Positions 16,983 to 26,059 of a DNA stretch of 64,000 nucleotides are shown in pieces. The translations under genes were made by a program, and so were the position numbers. Below the pieces are notes generated by a model that saw only the letters and a program-made list of their open reading frames with translations, did no database searches and had not been told where the DNA came from. Numbering within the stretch: the first letter of the stretch is position 1; each line of letters starts with the position of its first letter. The stretch covers positions 1 to 64,000 of the forward strand of contig CATVXH010000007.1 in NCBI GenBank assembly GCA_958347955.1. The letters are read 5' to 3'. This DNA comes from an uncultured Sutterella sp. (GTDB taxonomy: Bacteria > Pseudomonadota > Gammaproteobacteria > Burkholderiales > Burkholderiaceae_F).

Positions 16983-17785
16983 TGATGTGCTTCTTGATAA
17001 TGTTTAAACCTTTCGTGCAGAAAGTCTTGGTTAGGACGAAAACGCAACTGATTAAAATTTATGCGTCGATCTTTGATTTGTACAAAAAAGTCCCGACAAG
17101 GCTCTCCTGAAACATTAGCCAAAAGCAAATCTGAAACAACGACTCGCCCATCTGGATCAATTCCCAGTAGATTTTTGTCATAGGCGACATGAATGAGTTT
17201 ATTTAGAGCGAGACCATTGCTTACCATCATTCTTGCGTATGGGTAATCTTTCCACGGAAGAATATGCGCCGCATCGATTAATTGTGGAATTGCACAACCA
17301 GAAAAAGGACATCGTGAATCGTAATTAGCAAGTACCGCCCTTCTGAATAAATTTTGTTTAACTCTGACATTTAACAAATATGAACGTTCTTGACCATTAG
17401 AAGTATTATCTTCAGTACACGATTCAGAATGGCTCTGTGTCTGGTCAGGTGATTTTATTTTTAATAAATCATGCTTAATTTTTTCTGCGTTGCTGTTTAA
17501 TCTTTCAAGATCCAGTTCGTCACCATTTAAATATTTATTCCAAACTATGGCGTCCAGCTTACTGCCATGTGATGATCCTTTATGACCTAGAGTTTGACCT
17601 TTTTGATCACAGGCCGCTAAATTCGATAGCTTAAAAGATACTGCACCAGGCGTTCTACCCAAAAGATCTGCTAAATCAATAATTTCTGGATTCTTTGGGG
17701 AAATTCTTGAATATGGTGTGATACTGTACAAATTTAGGGCTAAAACAATCTGAGTTTCTGTCCAGCGCGAATTTATATTAGCCAT
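16979..17785 (-). CDS. HNH endonuclease (restriction-associated)
   Basis: A 268-residue protein with two parts. The N-terminal 60 residues (RWTETQIVLALNLY to GRTPGAVSFKLSNL) form a small helical domain common in front of restriction-type HNH proteins. The C-terminal domain (about 145-268) is HNH_2-like: RRAVLANYDSRCPFSGC, then LIDAAHILPW (His), SNGLALNKLIHVAYD (Asn and His). Intervening sequence is hydrophilic. It lies between vsr (29-bp gap) and mutT (4-bp overlap). It could restrict modified or unmodified DNA; such proteins often accompany C5-methyltransferases. Lower GC than flanking genes suggests transfer. Confidence 0.8.
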   Translation of the reverse strand: MANINSRWTETQIVLALNLYSITPYSRISPKNPEIIDLADLLGRTPGAVSFKLSNLAACDQKGQTLGHKGSSHGSKLDAIVWNKYLNGDELDLERLNSNAEKIKHDLLKIKSPDQTQSHSESCTEDNTSNGQERSYLLNVRVKQNLFRRAVLANYDSRCPFSGCAIPQLIDAAHILPWKDYPYARMMVSNGLALNKLIHVAYDKNLLGIDPDGRVVVSDLLLANVSGEPCRDFFVQIKDRRINFNQLRFRPNQDFLHERFKHYQEAHQ

Positions 17786-17814
17786 AAGAACTCCTGGAGC
17801 TTGATCAAGTTTCT

Positions 17815-18231
17815 TTAGATGTTTTTTATTTCTCGTTCTAGATTAAATAATGTTTGAGTAATAAAACAAGATTTTAGTTCGCACTCCCATATGATAATTA
17901 CCTTCCACCCTGACGACTCTAACGCTTGTTTAACCTTTTTATCTCTTTCGACATTTCTTAAAATTTTTTGTTCCCAATAATCTGTATTTGATTGAGGCAT
18001 TCGAAATCTCTTACAGTTGTGCATGTGCCAAAAGCAACCATGGATGAAAATCACAGTTTTGTACTTTGGCAAAACAATATCCGGTTTGCCAGGCAAGCTG
18101 GAACAATTCTTTCTGTATCTAAATCCCTTTGAAAAAAGATATTTACGCACAGTAATTTCAGGCTTTGTATCCTTAGAACGGATGTGCGACATATTTTGGC
18201 TTCGAGCAAGAGGAGTTTTATTGTCTGCCAT
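17815..18231 (-). CDS. vsr: Very short patch repair endonuclease Vsr
   Basis: A 138-residue DNA mismatch endonuclease. It nicks 5' of the T in T:G mismatches that arise when 5-methylcytosine deaminates, starting very short patch repair. Family residues are in place: RSQNMSHIRSKDTKPEI at the N-terminus, GKPDIVLPKY with catalytic Asp51, GCFWHMHNC with His69 and His71, and GWKVIIIWECEL. It starts 8 bp after the methyltransferase stop, the classical dcm-vsr arrangement. It protects the methylated sites of this system from C-to-T mutation. Confidence 0.93.
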   Translation of the reverse strand: MADNKTPLARSQNMSHIRSKDTKPEITVRKYLFSKGFRYRKNCSSLPGKPDIVLPKYKTVIFIHGCFWHMHNCKRFRMPQSNTDYWEQKILRNVERDKKVKQALESSGWKVIIIWECELKSCFITQTLFNLEREIKNI

Positions 18232-18239
18232 AAAAGACG

Positions 18240-19502
18240 TTACTTCTCACTTTCCAAAGAGTTTGCAGAAAAAACTCCGACAGTAGGTTCAACGCTAGGA
18301 TATTGAGTTCTTTCTAAGGTTTTTAAAACGGCCTCCAGAATTATTTGTGCTCCGTCACAAGGAACTGCCATACCTATCTGTTTACGCACAGATTCCTTAC
18401 TTCCGCAGAATACAAAATCATCTGGGAACGTCTGTAAACGAGCCCTCTCTCGATTAGTCAGTGCTCTATTTTCAGACCAGTGGTAGACATGTGTTCCGCC
18501 GCCGCCTGAACCTGTGATTGTATAAGCGGGTTTGCTCGAATCTAAACGTCGATAAATTTGGGACAAGCGTGCACCTTTGACATTGAGTCGGAGAGCTTCG
18601 GGCATACGCTTTTCTGCCTGCCATACATTTTCCCCTTCTCGGATATAAGAAAGTCTGGCGGCCACAACCGCTGATTGTTTAGTTGTTTCCTGATTTGAAG
18701 CGTTTTCGGGAATATTCTGCAGAGCTTCTTTGCAAGTTCTGACAATGCCGCTAGGTTTCGGAACATTGAACTTCAAACCTAAATCACCGCGAATCCCAAT
18801 GAGAATATATCTGTGCCTTGCCTGGGGAACTCCGTACTCTTCGAACTTATAGAGATGGGCTGTAATCGTATATCCGAATCTGCCGGCATGGTTAAGAGCA
18901 TGAAGGATTTTTTTAAAAGCTTTGCCTTCGTTAGCACTGCTTAAGCCTGAGACATTTTCAGCAAAAAAGAATAACGGATTAGCACGGTTTATGTACTTTA
19001 CTCCGTATGAATACAGTCCTCCGTATTCTCCATCCAAACCCTTGCTTTCTCCTACATTGGAAAAGTCATTGCACGGGAAGCCATAAAGAAACCCGTCCAC
19101 TGTAGGAAGTGAATCAATATCAAGTTTGCGAACATCTTCACAAATTACTTTTGCATCAGGCCACCGCTTTAAAACGTTTGTTTGATATGTTCTGCATGTA
19201 TCAGAGTCATAATCAGTAGCCCAAATATGCTCAAAAGACAAATTGGAAGTATGAGCTCGGTTGAGCGCAACACCTATTCCGCCCGGACCAGAGAACATCT
19301 CTCCAACAGTTAACTTACCATAATGCAATGTTGGTAAAGTTTGATCAACAGTCAAGAGGTCAGTATGCAGTGTGGATCGGATAAAATCCTGCAAAAGCTC
19401 GCGTGCCTTCGTGGAAGGTGCAACCTTCAATTTCTCACAACAAGCGTTATAGTTCTTCAGCTCATCTTCAGAAAGACGAATACGGAGAGTTTCGGTACGC
19501 AT
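18240..19502 (-). CDS. DNA (cytosine-5) methyltransferase with N-terminal RHH-like domain
   Basis: A 420-residue C5-methyltransferase. Motif I is MFSGPGGIGVAL (from residue 69), motif IV GFPCNDFSN with catalytic Cys144, motif VI ENV at 182-184, motif VIII QARHRYILIG, and motifs IX-X are present through RARLQTFPDDF to the C-terminus. The target recognition domain between VIII and IX is short. The first 45 residues (TLRIRLSEDELKNYNACCEK and onward) look like a ribbon-helix-helix DNA-binding unit, which is not a standard part of the enzyme and might control transcription of the operon. No Shine-Dalgarno is obvious. It lies between the restriction enzyme (37-bp gap) and vsr. Confidence 0.9.
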   Translation of the reverse strand: MRTETLRIRLSEDELKNYNACCEKLKVAPSTKARELLQDFIRSTLHTDLLTVDQTLPTLHYGKLTVGEMFSGPGGIGVALNRAHTSNLSFEHIWATDYDSDTCRTYQTNVLKRWPDAKVICEDVRKLDIDSLPTVDGFLYGFPCNDFSNVGESKGLDGEYGGLYSYGVKYINRANPLFFFAENVSGLSSANEGKAFKKILHALNHAGRFGYTITAHLYKFEEYGVPQARHRYILIGIRGDLGLKFNVPKPSGIVRTCKEALQNIPENASNQETTKQSAVVAARLSYIREGENVWQAEKRMPEALRLNVKGARLSQIYRRLDSSKPAYTITGSGGGGTHVYHWSENRALTNRERARLQTFPDDFVFCGSKESVRKQIGMAVPCDGAQIILEAVLKTLERTQYPSVEPTVGVFSANSLESEK

Positions 19503-19539
19503 AATAAGTCAAAAAATGCTGCTACAAATAAAGCAACGT

Positions 19540-21183
19540 TTATTGTACCGAAGTTTCAAACTGTTTGACCGAAGTATAGAAACAACCTAAAGAAAATTTT
19601 TGAATAATTGTCTTTAAATCAGGTTTGGGTTTCAAAGTAATTAGATCTAGCAAAGCGCCTACAGTAATAGCACTTACCGGCTTGCCAAGATTTTGCTGGC
19701 ACAGTGATAAATGCTTTTTAACCAAATTCTCATTCTCAAAACCACCTGCCACATAAATGAAGAAGTCTGATGGACAATGTGTATCTAGTTCCAATTCGCA
19801 CGAATTGTAATAGGTAGCTAATTTTTGGGTATCTCCAATGGGAAACTTGTATCGGTTTGTTGCTTTCGAATCCCCCATTGCACAATGGTCCCAAGAACTT
19901 GCTCTAATATAAATGTCTGGATAGCCACCACGGCGAGTCTGCGGTCTCTTGGATCCGATCCATTCAGATTGATCAAAACCCAGCTGCTTAAAAATTTCTG
20001 TGACAGCTTTTTCTAATAAAGTTGCCTGTACACCTCCGGAAAACGCAGCATCTAAAACAACTTGCCTTTCGATACTATTTCGTCTTTGAAGCAAGGGAGA
20101 AATAATTTTGTGAATTCTATTAACTCCCAACCCATAGCCTATCTTCATCTCTTGCACGAACTCATTAACATTGACACCATAGGGGTTATCTGCCAAACGA
20201 GCTGCAAAAAGCGTACTAACTAATACATCCAATCCATCATTTTTAGAAGAGTTTTTCCTTGCCCACGGTCTGACAGCTTTTTGGCTATCGTATCGTCCGT
20301 ATCTAAGCTGAAAATTCTCAGGATTATTGTGATCATAAACTTGAATAGGCTCACTTCCTATTATCTTCAAAATATTCAGAGCTTCTTGATCAGAAGTGAG
20401 AAAATATCGCGTATCGTCACCTGAGTCATCAGCAACAAGCATATTACCGGCCTGAAGGTAGTTCTTAGCTGTGTTTGAAATATCTAAAGCGTCCTTCAAG
20501 CCTGCCTTGAAATCTCGATTCTTTGCTTTGACTGTATAGAAATCTTTTTTATCGAGAATCACTTTACTGAAATCATATTTCTCGTCTCGAAGTTTAAGTA
20601 TGAGTTCGACGCATTTGTCATAGCAATCATCTGAATGACCATAAAGAACAGGGATCACTATATCCTTGGAAGACATTCCTCCAATTTTGGGATCATTTAG
20701 TAGCTTGCAGAGAAAAACAAAGGGTTTTACATTGATTCTGGGATCAATTTTTAAGTTTTGTGAGTATGAGTACGGGCTTGGATATTGTAGGCGGAATAAT
20801 TGATAGCGGAATACCTCCATTGGCGAACGATGATTCATCATTTCAAAGCCCGCTTTAGTAGGTTCGTATAGACCAGTTTGAGGATCAGACACTACAAGTC
20901 CCAACATCTCTAATTGGGCAAAGTACGTCCGCATTCCTCCGGAATTTCCACATTGAATGTTATTTCGTGGTCGTTTGATCTTAAGCTTTTCAAGTTCTGT
21001 ATAAAGTCCATCCTGAACAATCTGCGATCCAGTATCGGACTGGCAGGCTAGCAGTAAATTAAGAATTTGATCTAATTTCCAAGGTTCTATTCTCCTTATA
21101 TTCCTTGGAAACATCCAGGTTCTGCGATACATTGGGTCAAAACTCAAGATTGGCACAGTCCATCCCCTCCTGCAAACCAACAT
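19540..21183 (-). CDS. Type II restriction endonuclease, AlwI/BspD6I-like
   Basis: A 547-residue protein that starts the cassette. The N-terminal two thirds resemble the DNA-recognition modules of AlwI-type and nicking type IIS enzymes: YRRTWMFPRNIRRIEP, then TYFAQLEMLGLVV, EPTKAGFEMM, and FRYQLFRLQYPSPY with NVKPFVFLCKLL. The C-terminal domain has a PD-(D/E)XK-type site: PD at 422-423 in RRGGYPDIYIRAS and D438-S-K440 in MGDSK. Known relatives cut at a distance from asymmetric sites; the site here is unknown. The start could instead be Met18. GC is visibly lower than in nrdD next door. Confidence 0.78.
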   Translation of the reverse strand: MLVCRRGWTVPILSFDPMYRRTWMFPRNIRRIEPWKLDQILNLLLACQSDTGSQIVQDGLYTELEKLKIKRPRNNIQCGNSGGMRTYFAQLEMLGLVVSDPQTGLYEPTKAGFEMMNHRSPMEVFRYQLFRLQYPSPYSYSQNLKIDPRINVKPFVFLCKLLNDPKIGGMSSKDIVIPVLYGHSDDCYDKCVELILKLRDEKYDFSKVILDKKDFYTVKAKNRDFKAGLKDALDISNTAKNYLQAGNMLVADDSGDDTRYFLTSDQEALNILKIIGSEPIQVYDHNNPENFQLRYGRYDSQKAVRPWARKNSSKNDGLDVLVSTLFAARLADNPYGVNVNEFVQEMKIGYGLGVNRIHKIISPLLQRRNSIERQVVLDAAFSGGVQATLLEKAVTEIFKQLGFDQSEWIGSKRPQTRRGGYPDIYIRASSWDHCAMGDSKATNRYKFPIGDTQKLATYYNSCELELDTHCPSDFFIYVAGGFENENLVKKHLSLCQQNLGKPVSAITVGALLDLITLKPKPDLKTIIQKFSLGCFYTSVKQFETSVQ

Positions 21184-21578
21184 TCTAATTGTAGTCGATA
21201 GGTTTTAAATTTTTAGGAAATATTCAAAAAAATCAAAAGGAAAGGGTTAGGTTCGGAATTGTTTGACTTTTAATAGACCTGAAAAAGTAAGAATAATTGT
21301 TTTTGGATTTACGATAGTTTTTATTCAATTATTAGATTGTTAATTTCAATTGTTACAAATTTTTTAGATACTAAAGCAAAACACCTAACTCATTGATAGT
21401 GTTGATTTTTCAAAAAAGACAAAATCTCCAAAAACTATATCTGGTGTCAAGCAATTTTTCTGCTCCTAAATTTTGTAGTTTCCCCACTATGAATTTCAAT
21501 TTCTTGTGTTTAAAATGACACGCTCGTTGATCAAATTTTTTACTCTCGGCGTTGTGCCGGTGACCCCAAGGATGTGCC
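21184..21578. other. AT-rich intergenic region between the restriction cassette and nrdD
   Basis: About 395 bp with no convincing gene. It must hold the divergent promoters of the restriction cassette and nrdDG. A possible half-site TTGAT recurs (for example near 21400 and 21530), but no full TTGAT-N4-ATCAA FNR site and no certain NrdR box is seen. Confidence 0.5.
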
Positions 21579-23741
21579 ATGAAAGTTGTAAAGAAAGACC
21601 AGTCGCTTGAAGATTTCAAACCGGAGAAGATCTCCGTTGCTGTGAATAAGGCAGCCATGCGCTGCGACAAGATTGTTGATGAAGCTTCTTGTCAGAAGAT
21701 TGTCGATGCCATTTTGCGCCGTATTCAAACGCGCGACCAGGTCACTGTGGCTGAATTGCACGAATTGGTGATTGCCGTTTTGTCCGTTACGGGCTTTGAA
21801 GACGTCGCCAAGTCTTACGCCGAATACCGCTACTACAAGACCAACTACGCCAAGACCTTTGAAAAGTTGCGTCAGGATGCGGACGACGTTTTGCGCTTGG
21901 GTGACCGTGAAAACGCCAATTTTGACAGCTCTCTGGTTTCCACGAAGGGGTCTTTGATCAAAGGCTATCTCACCAAGAGTCTTTACAAGCAGTTCTATCT
22001 GTCCGCTAAGGAAAAAGAACTTATTGAACGCGGCGACATCTATATCCACGACCTTCGCGACATGATTTTGGGTTGCGTCAACTGCTGTCTTTTTGACATC
22101 AAGCACGTCCTTGAAGGCGGCTTTGAAATGTCTAACGTTCAATACACGGAACCGAAGACGGTGCTCTCGGCCCTTCAGGTGATCGGCGATATTACGCTTG
22201 TGGCTACGGCACAGCAATTCGGCGGCTTCACATTGGCTGAATTGGATAAGGTACTCCTGCCCTACGCTCACAAGACCTGGAATAAAGCCTTCGGTGATGC
22301 GAAAAATGAATTGGGTTTGAACGAAGACGTAGCCCGTAAGTACGCCGACAAGATTTTGCTTCGTGAGTTGGAGCAAGGCTTCCAGTCCCTCGAATTGAAG
22401 TTGAACACGGTGCCTTGCAGCCGCGGCGACTTTGCTTTCACCACGATTTCTTTCGGTCAATGGGATATCTCTTTGCCCGAGGATGACAAGCGCCTCTTGT
22501 GCCTGATCAATTCCGTCATGCTGCGTGTGCGCAGAAACGGCCATGGCCCCGATCACAAGCCCGTGGTGTTCCCGAAGTTGGTTTATCTCTACGATAAGAA
22601 CCAAGTTCACGGTGATTTGCACAGCGCGCAGCTTTTCGATGAAGCCGTCAAGACATCCTCGACCTGCATGTACCCGGACTACCTCAGCATTTCGAGCGAG
22701 TACGGCACGGTCTCGCGCCTTTTCAAAGAAGAAGGCGTCATCACGAGCCCCATGGGTTGCCGCGCTTACTTGTCTCCGTGGAAAGACCCGGAAACCGGCA
22801 AGTATGTGACAATCGGCCGCTGCAACATCGGCGCGGTGAGTTTGAACATCCCCTTGATGATCAAGGTGGCTATGACAGAACACCCGCTCGATTGGCGTGA
22901 AAAGTTCTGGGATTTGTTGGACGACCGTCTGCAGGTGATTCGCGACTTCTTAAAGAAGCGCTACGATGTGATTCGCAACCAACGTTGCTCTTCCAACCCC
23001 TTGGCTTTTACGCAAGGCGGTTTCTACAAGGGCACGAAGGACCCTGATGACCGCGTGGGTGATTTGGTTGAGTACATGACCGCGAGTTTCGGCATCACCG
23101 CTTTGGATGACGCGACCTATCTCTGGACCGGCAAGCGCATGATTGAAGACAATTCTGCTTTTGCTGTTCAGGTGTTGCGTTATCTGCAGCAAAAACTCAA
23201 TCAATTTAAGGCTGAAGACCATTATCTTTACGCCATTTACGGCACGCCCGCTGAAAGCCTTTGCGCAACGCAGGCCCGCCAGTACGATGACTATTGCAAG
23301 GAAATGGGTTTGGTGAATGAATTCGCCACGGCTGAGCATTACAGCACGGAATACTTCACCAATTCGTTCCACCTGAATGTGACCGAAGATATCACACCGT
23401 TTGAAAAACAGGATCATGAGTTCAAGTGCTTCCACTTGTGCGAAGGCGGTCACATCCAGTACGTGCGCCTGACCAATCCGGAAAACTACGAAGCCGATAA
23501 GGCCATTATCGAGCGCGGTATGGAAATGGGCTTTTACCAGGGCGTTAACTTTGACGCGGCCTACTGCAACAATTGCGGTAAACACTCGACAAACGTCATG
23601 TTCAAGTGCCCGCACTGCGGCAGCGACAACCTTTCGGTGATCAGCCGTGTCTGCGGTTACCTGGGTTACAGCAACGTGAACGGTCAGTCCCGTATGAATG
23701 ACGGCAAGATGGCTGAAATCAAACGCCGTGTGTCGATGTAA
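21579..23741 (+). CDS. nrdD: Anaerobic ribonucleoside-triphosphate reductase NrdD
   Basis: A 720-residue class III ribonucleotide reductase, which makes dNTPs from NTPs under anaerobic conditions using a glycyl radical. An ATP-cone allosteric domain occupies about residues 1-90. The C-terminus has the zinc site YCNNCGKHS..FKCPHCGSDN and the radical motif RVCGYLGY with the radical on Gly693. The length is typical. AAGG precedes ATG 21579. It forms an operon with nrdG, 11 bp downstream. The enzyme requires strict absence of oxygen, which fits an anaerobic lifestyle. Confidence 0.96.
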   Translation: MKVVKKDQSLEDFKPEKISVAVNKAAMRCDKIVDEASCQKIVDAILRRIQTRDQVTVAELHELVIAVLSVTGFEDVAKSYAEYRYYKTNYAKTFEKLRQDADDVLRLGDRENANFDSSLVSTKGSLIKGYLTKSLYKQFYLSAKEKELIERGDIYIHDLRDMILGCVNCCLFDIKHVLEGGFEMSNVQYTEPKTVLSALQVIGDITLVATAQQFGGFTLAELDKVLLPYAHKTWNKAFGDAKNELGLNEDVARKYADKILLRELEQGFQSLELKLNTVPCSRGDFAFTTISFGQWDISLPEDDKRLLCLINSVMLRVRRNGHGPDHKPVVFPKLVYLYDKNQVHGDLHSAQLFDEAVKTSSTCMYPDYLSISSEYGTVSRLFKEEGVITSPMGCRAYLSPWKDPETGKYVTIGRCNIGAVSLNIPLMIKVAMTEHPLDWREKFWDLLDDRLQVIRDFLKKRYDVIRNQRCSSNPLAFTQGGFYKGTKDPDDRVGDLVEYMTASFGITALDDATYLWTGKRMIEDNSAFAVQVLRYLQQKLNQFKAEDHYLYAIYGTPAESLCATQARQYDDYCKEMGLVNEFATAEHYSTEYFTNSFHLNVTEDITPFEKQDHEFKCFHLCEGGHIQYVRLTNPENYEADKAIIERGMEMGFYQGVNFDAAYCNNCGKHSTNVMFKCPHCGSDNLSVISRVCGYLGYSNVNGQSRMNDGKMAEIKRRVSM

Positions 23742-23752
23742 GAGGTGCGCTG

Positions 23753-24217
23753 ATGAAGTATGCTCAACTGCGTGAATTCGATACCACAAACGGTCCCGGA
23801 GTGCGCGTTTCGCTCTTCGTTTCGGGGTGCACCCTGCACTGCAAGGGTTGCTTTAACCCCGAGTCGTGGGACTTTAACGCGGGTGAAGAGTTCACGGACA
23901 AAACGGTTGAGAGGATCATTGATCTTTTGCATAAACCTTACATGTCGGGTTTAAGCGTGTTGGGCGGCGATCCTTTTGAAGAGCAAAATATCGGTCCTGT
24001 GACTGAGCTTTGTAAACGGGTGAGAGCCGCTTGCCCTGACAAAACCATTTGGGTTTGGACCGGTCGAAAATACGAGAATTTCAAAGACCGCGAGATCATG
24101 AACTACATTGATACGCTGGTTGACGGTCCTTTTGTTGAAAAACTCAAAGTAAAAGAGCAGGGAAAATACTTCGGTAGCACCAATCAGCGGGTTATTCCGA
24201 TCCGTCTCGAATCCTAA
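23753..24217 (+). CDS. nrdG: Anaerobic ribonucleotide reductase activating protein NrdG
   Basis: A 154-residue radical SAM enzyme that forms the glycyl radical on NrdD. The CX3CX2C cluster motif is CTLHCKGC (around residue 26) and the S-adenosylmethionine-binding glycine motif is LGGDPFEEQN. NrdG size and the preceding nrdD make this certain. AGAGGTG lies before ATG 23753. A long hairpin follows the stop. Confidence 0.95.
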   Translation: MKYAQLREFDTTNGPGVRVSLFVSGCTLHCKGCFNPESWDFNAGEEFTDKTVERIIDLLHKPYMSGLSVLGGDPFEEQNIGPVTELCKRVRAACPDKTIWVWTGRKYENFKDREIMNYIDTLVDGPFVEKLKVKEQGKYFGSTNQRVIPIRLES

Positions 24218-24240
24218 CAAATTGTTCGACGACAATATGA

Positions 24241-24279
24241 AACGGTCCCCAATTTCGAAATAAAGAATTGGGGACCGTT
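24241..24279. terminator. Hairpin between convergent nrdG and trhA
   Basis: A perfect 14-bp stem (24241-24254 with 24266-24279) with an 11-base loop sits between two converging genes. There is no long T run on either side (CTTAT follows on the plus strand), so termination is likely but not classical. Confidence 0.65.
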
Positions 24280-24299
24280 CTTATCTGCCGTACGGCGTA

Positions 24300-24983
24300 T
24301 CAGTTAAATACCGGTATCACATACAAAAGCACCGCCAAAAACTGCAATAACGTGCCGGCAAAAACAAAAACGTGCCAAATGGCGTGACTGTAAGGCAGAC
24401 TTTTCCAGATATAAAAAATCACGCCAAGGCTGTAGGCGAGGCCGCCGCCCGTTAAGAGCCAAAGACCGCCTTGAGGCAGATTTTCAATCAGAGGCTCAAT
24501 CACCAAAATAACGAGCCAGCCCATGGCAAGGTACAAGAGAGAATTGAGCCACTTGCTTTTTTGAATCAGAAGTCCCTGAAGCGCAATGCCTGCGACAGCG
24601 ATCGCCCAAACGGCAATGCAGAGCGCAATCCCCGTAACGCCCTTGAGCGTCACTAGACAAAAAGGCGTATAAGAACCCGCGATGAGCACAAAGATCATCG
24701 AGTGATCAAGGCGCTGGAGAATCCGTTTGGCCTCAGGGTTGGGAATGGCGTGGTACAAGGTTGAGGCGACATACAGAAACACCATGCTGGCACCAAACAC
24801 ACTGACCGCGGTAATAACCGTGGGAGATCCTGAATAGGCCACCGCGAATCCGACAAGAATGGCCAGCCCTGCCACACTCATTAAAGCCGCCACGCCATGC
24901 GTGACGGCATTGGCGATTTCCTCGCCGATTGAATATCCGGAAGTCTGCCCGGCGGGATTTTTATGAGTTAAAACGTGACTCAT
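24300..24983 (-). CDS. trhA: Hemolysin III family membrane protein TrhA (YqfA-like)
   Basis: A 227-residue, seven-helix protein of the PAQR/hemolysin III family; TrhA in E. coli affects membrane energetics. Marks are GEEIANAVTHGVAALMSV, STLYHAIPN with the metal-binding His, LDHSMIFVLIAGSYTPFCLV, and HAIWHVFVFAGTLLQF near the end. The start at Met 24983 is chosen since GAGGAGGA lies 7 bases upstream; the longer frame to 25037 has no ribosome site. It is divergent from the chalcone-isomerase-like gene. Confidence 0.87.
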   Translation of the reverse strand: MSHVLTHKNPAGQTSGYSIGEEIANAVTHGVAALMSVAGLAILVGFAVAYSGSPTVITAVSVFGASMVFLYVASTLYHAIPNPEAKRILQRLDHSMIFVLIAGSYTPFCLVTLKGVTGIALCIAVWAIAVAGIALQGLLIQKSKWLNSLLYLAMGWLVILVIEPLIENLPQGGLWLLTGGGLAYSLGVIFYIWKSLPYSHAIWHVFVFAGTLLQFLAVLLYVIPVFN

Positions 24984-25084
24984 CCGTTTGTCCTCCTCTA
25001 TTTGCGATTGTAGGGCTGACTGTCCGCTGAAAAACATGTCTAAAATCGTGACTTTGTTTCAACTCGTTTCAACTTAAATCAGAT

Positions 25085-25654
25085 ATGACAAAAGCGTTAT
25101 TGCCATTTGTTCTCGTTGCCGCTTCCCTCCCCGCTTTCGCCGCTCTGAACATCAGCGGAATTGATTACAGCGACACTATCGAAAAAGAAAACACCACGCT
25201 TAAACTCAACGGCGCAGGATTGCGTGAAATTTTCTTTGTGGATGTCTACGCGGCGGGACTTTACCTGCCGAAGACCACATCCGATGCCGCCTCAGTCATT
25301 AGCATGACCGGCAACAAGTGTGTTCGTCTGGGCCTTTTAAGAGATGTGGATGCCGCTGACTTTGTGGATGCCTTAAAAGAAGGCATTAACGACAACACGA
25401 CTCCGGAAGAAAGAAAATCGTTAGATACGGAACTGCAGTCTCTTATCGCTGTCATGGATTTAATCGGCGATGTAAAAAAGGGCGACATTGTTGATTTCGA
25501 CTTTACAAAATCACGCGGCACAAGCGTCAGCGTAAACGGAAAACTCATCGGCGAAAAGATCGGCGGTGAAAAGCTCTATGAGGCGGTATTGAAAATTTGG
25601 CTTGGTTCTAAAGCCATTGATGATGAATTGAAAGCGTCTCTATTAAAAAAATAA
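25085..25654 (+). CDS. Secreted chalcone isomerase-like protein
   Basis: A 189-residue protein with a signal peptide ending ASLPAFA before ALNIS. The mature part matches the bacterial chalcone-isomerase-like family: KLNGAGLREIFFVDVYAAGLYLP and ISMTGNKCVRLGLLRDVDAADF, then the C-terminal LIGEKIGGEKLYEAVLKIWLG. Bacterial members are periplasmic, of undefined function, and are not expected to process flavonoids. No strong ribosome site is visible. It is followed by a terminator, so it appears monocistronic. Confidence 0.82.
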   Translation: MTKALLPFVLVAASLPAFAALNISGIDYSDTIEKENTTLKLNGAGLREIFFVDVYAAGLYLPKTTSDAASVISMTGNKCVRLGLLRDVDAADFVDALKEGINDNTTPEERKSLDTELQSLIAVMDLIGDVKKGDIVDFDFTKSRGTSVSVNGKLIGEKIGGEKLYEAVLKIWLGSKAIDDELKASLLKK

Positions 25655-25675
25655 CATGGCTGACAATTTAAATAG

Positions 25676-25716
25676 AACCGGACTGAAGCCGACAAAAACT
25701 CGGTCAGTCCGGTTTT
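25676..25716 (+). terminator. Terminator after the chalcone isomerase-like gene
   Basis: An 11-bp stem (AACCGGACTGA with TCAGTCCGGTT) closes a 17-base loop and is followed by TTTT. It starts about 20 bp after the stop codon. The next 290 bp up to 26010 hold nothing I can name beyond the dcuC promoter. Confidence 0.75.
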
Positions 25717-26010
25717 AAATTAAGTGCTTAAATAATCCGTTTGTTTTCAGAGCCTTTCAATTTAAGTCGGTGAACGTGACCGAGAATACAAAAACAATTT
25801 CGATTAATCATTCCCAGATAACATCCTGTGGAAAAAGATACTTTTTCTGAACAGCACATAGGATATGGGAAAGTCAGGCCTGAGCGCTCAAAGCCCGCGC
25901 GAGCCATTGTAAGCGCCGCTTATATTGCCGCCGAAATCAAAGAAACGGGATTTTATGCGGTTTTGTCAGGGATTTTCCTGTAGGCAGAAAGTTTAAAGTA
26001 GAGGATACTT

Positions 26011-26059
26011 AGCACCCGGAGAAAACCGTCGTTAAGAGCGGTAATCTCTTGTGCTTTTT
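26011..26059 (+). promoter_or_regulatory. Structured RNA leader of dcuC
   Basis: A three-tiered hairpin: AGCAC (26011-26015) with GTGCT (26051-26055), GAGA (26019-26022) with TCTC (26045-26048), ACCG (26025-26028) with CGGT (26039-26042), separated by small near-symmetric internal loops (CCG/TT and AA/AA) and capped by a 10-base loop. It is followed by TTTT and lies about 25 bp before the dcuC start. It could be an attenuator or leader element; I recognise no known riboswitch class. Confidence 0.45.

Noticed and set aside
21380..21540. FNR or NrdR sites before nrdD
   Set aside because: Only half-sites TTGAT are seen; no full dyad could be supported.
21540..22883. A 447-codon open frame on the minus strand inside nrdD
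   Set aside because: It is antisense to well-supported nrdD, His/Val/Arg-rich without any family, and arises from codon bias of the real gene.
26011..26059. Assignment of the dcuC leader hairpin to a known riboswitch
   Set aside because: Glycine, lysine, fluoride, guanidine and SAM class signatures were considered; none of their conserved cores is present.
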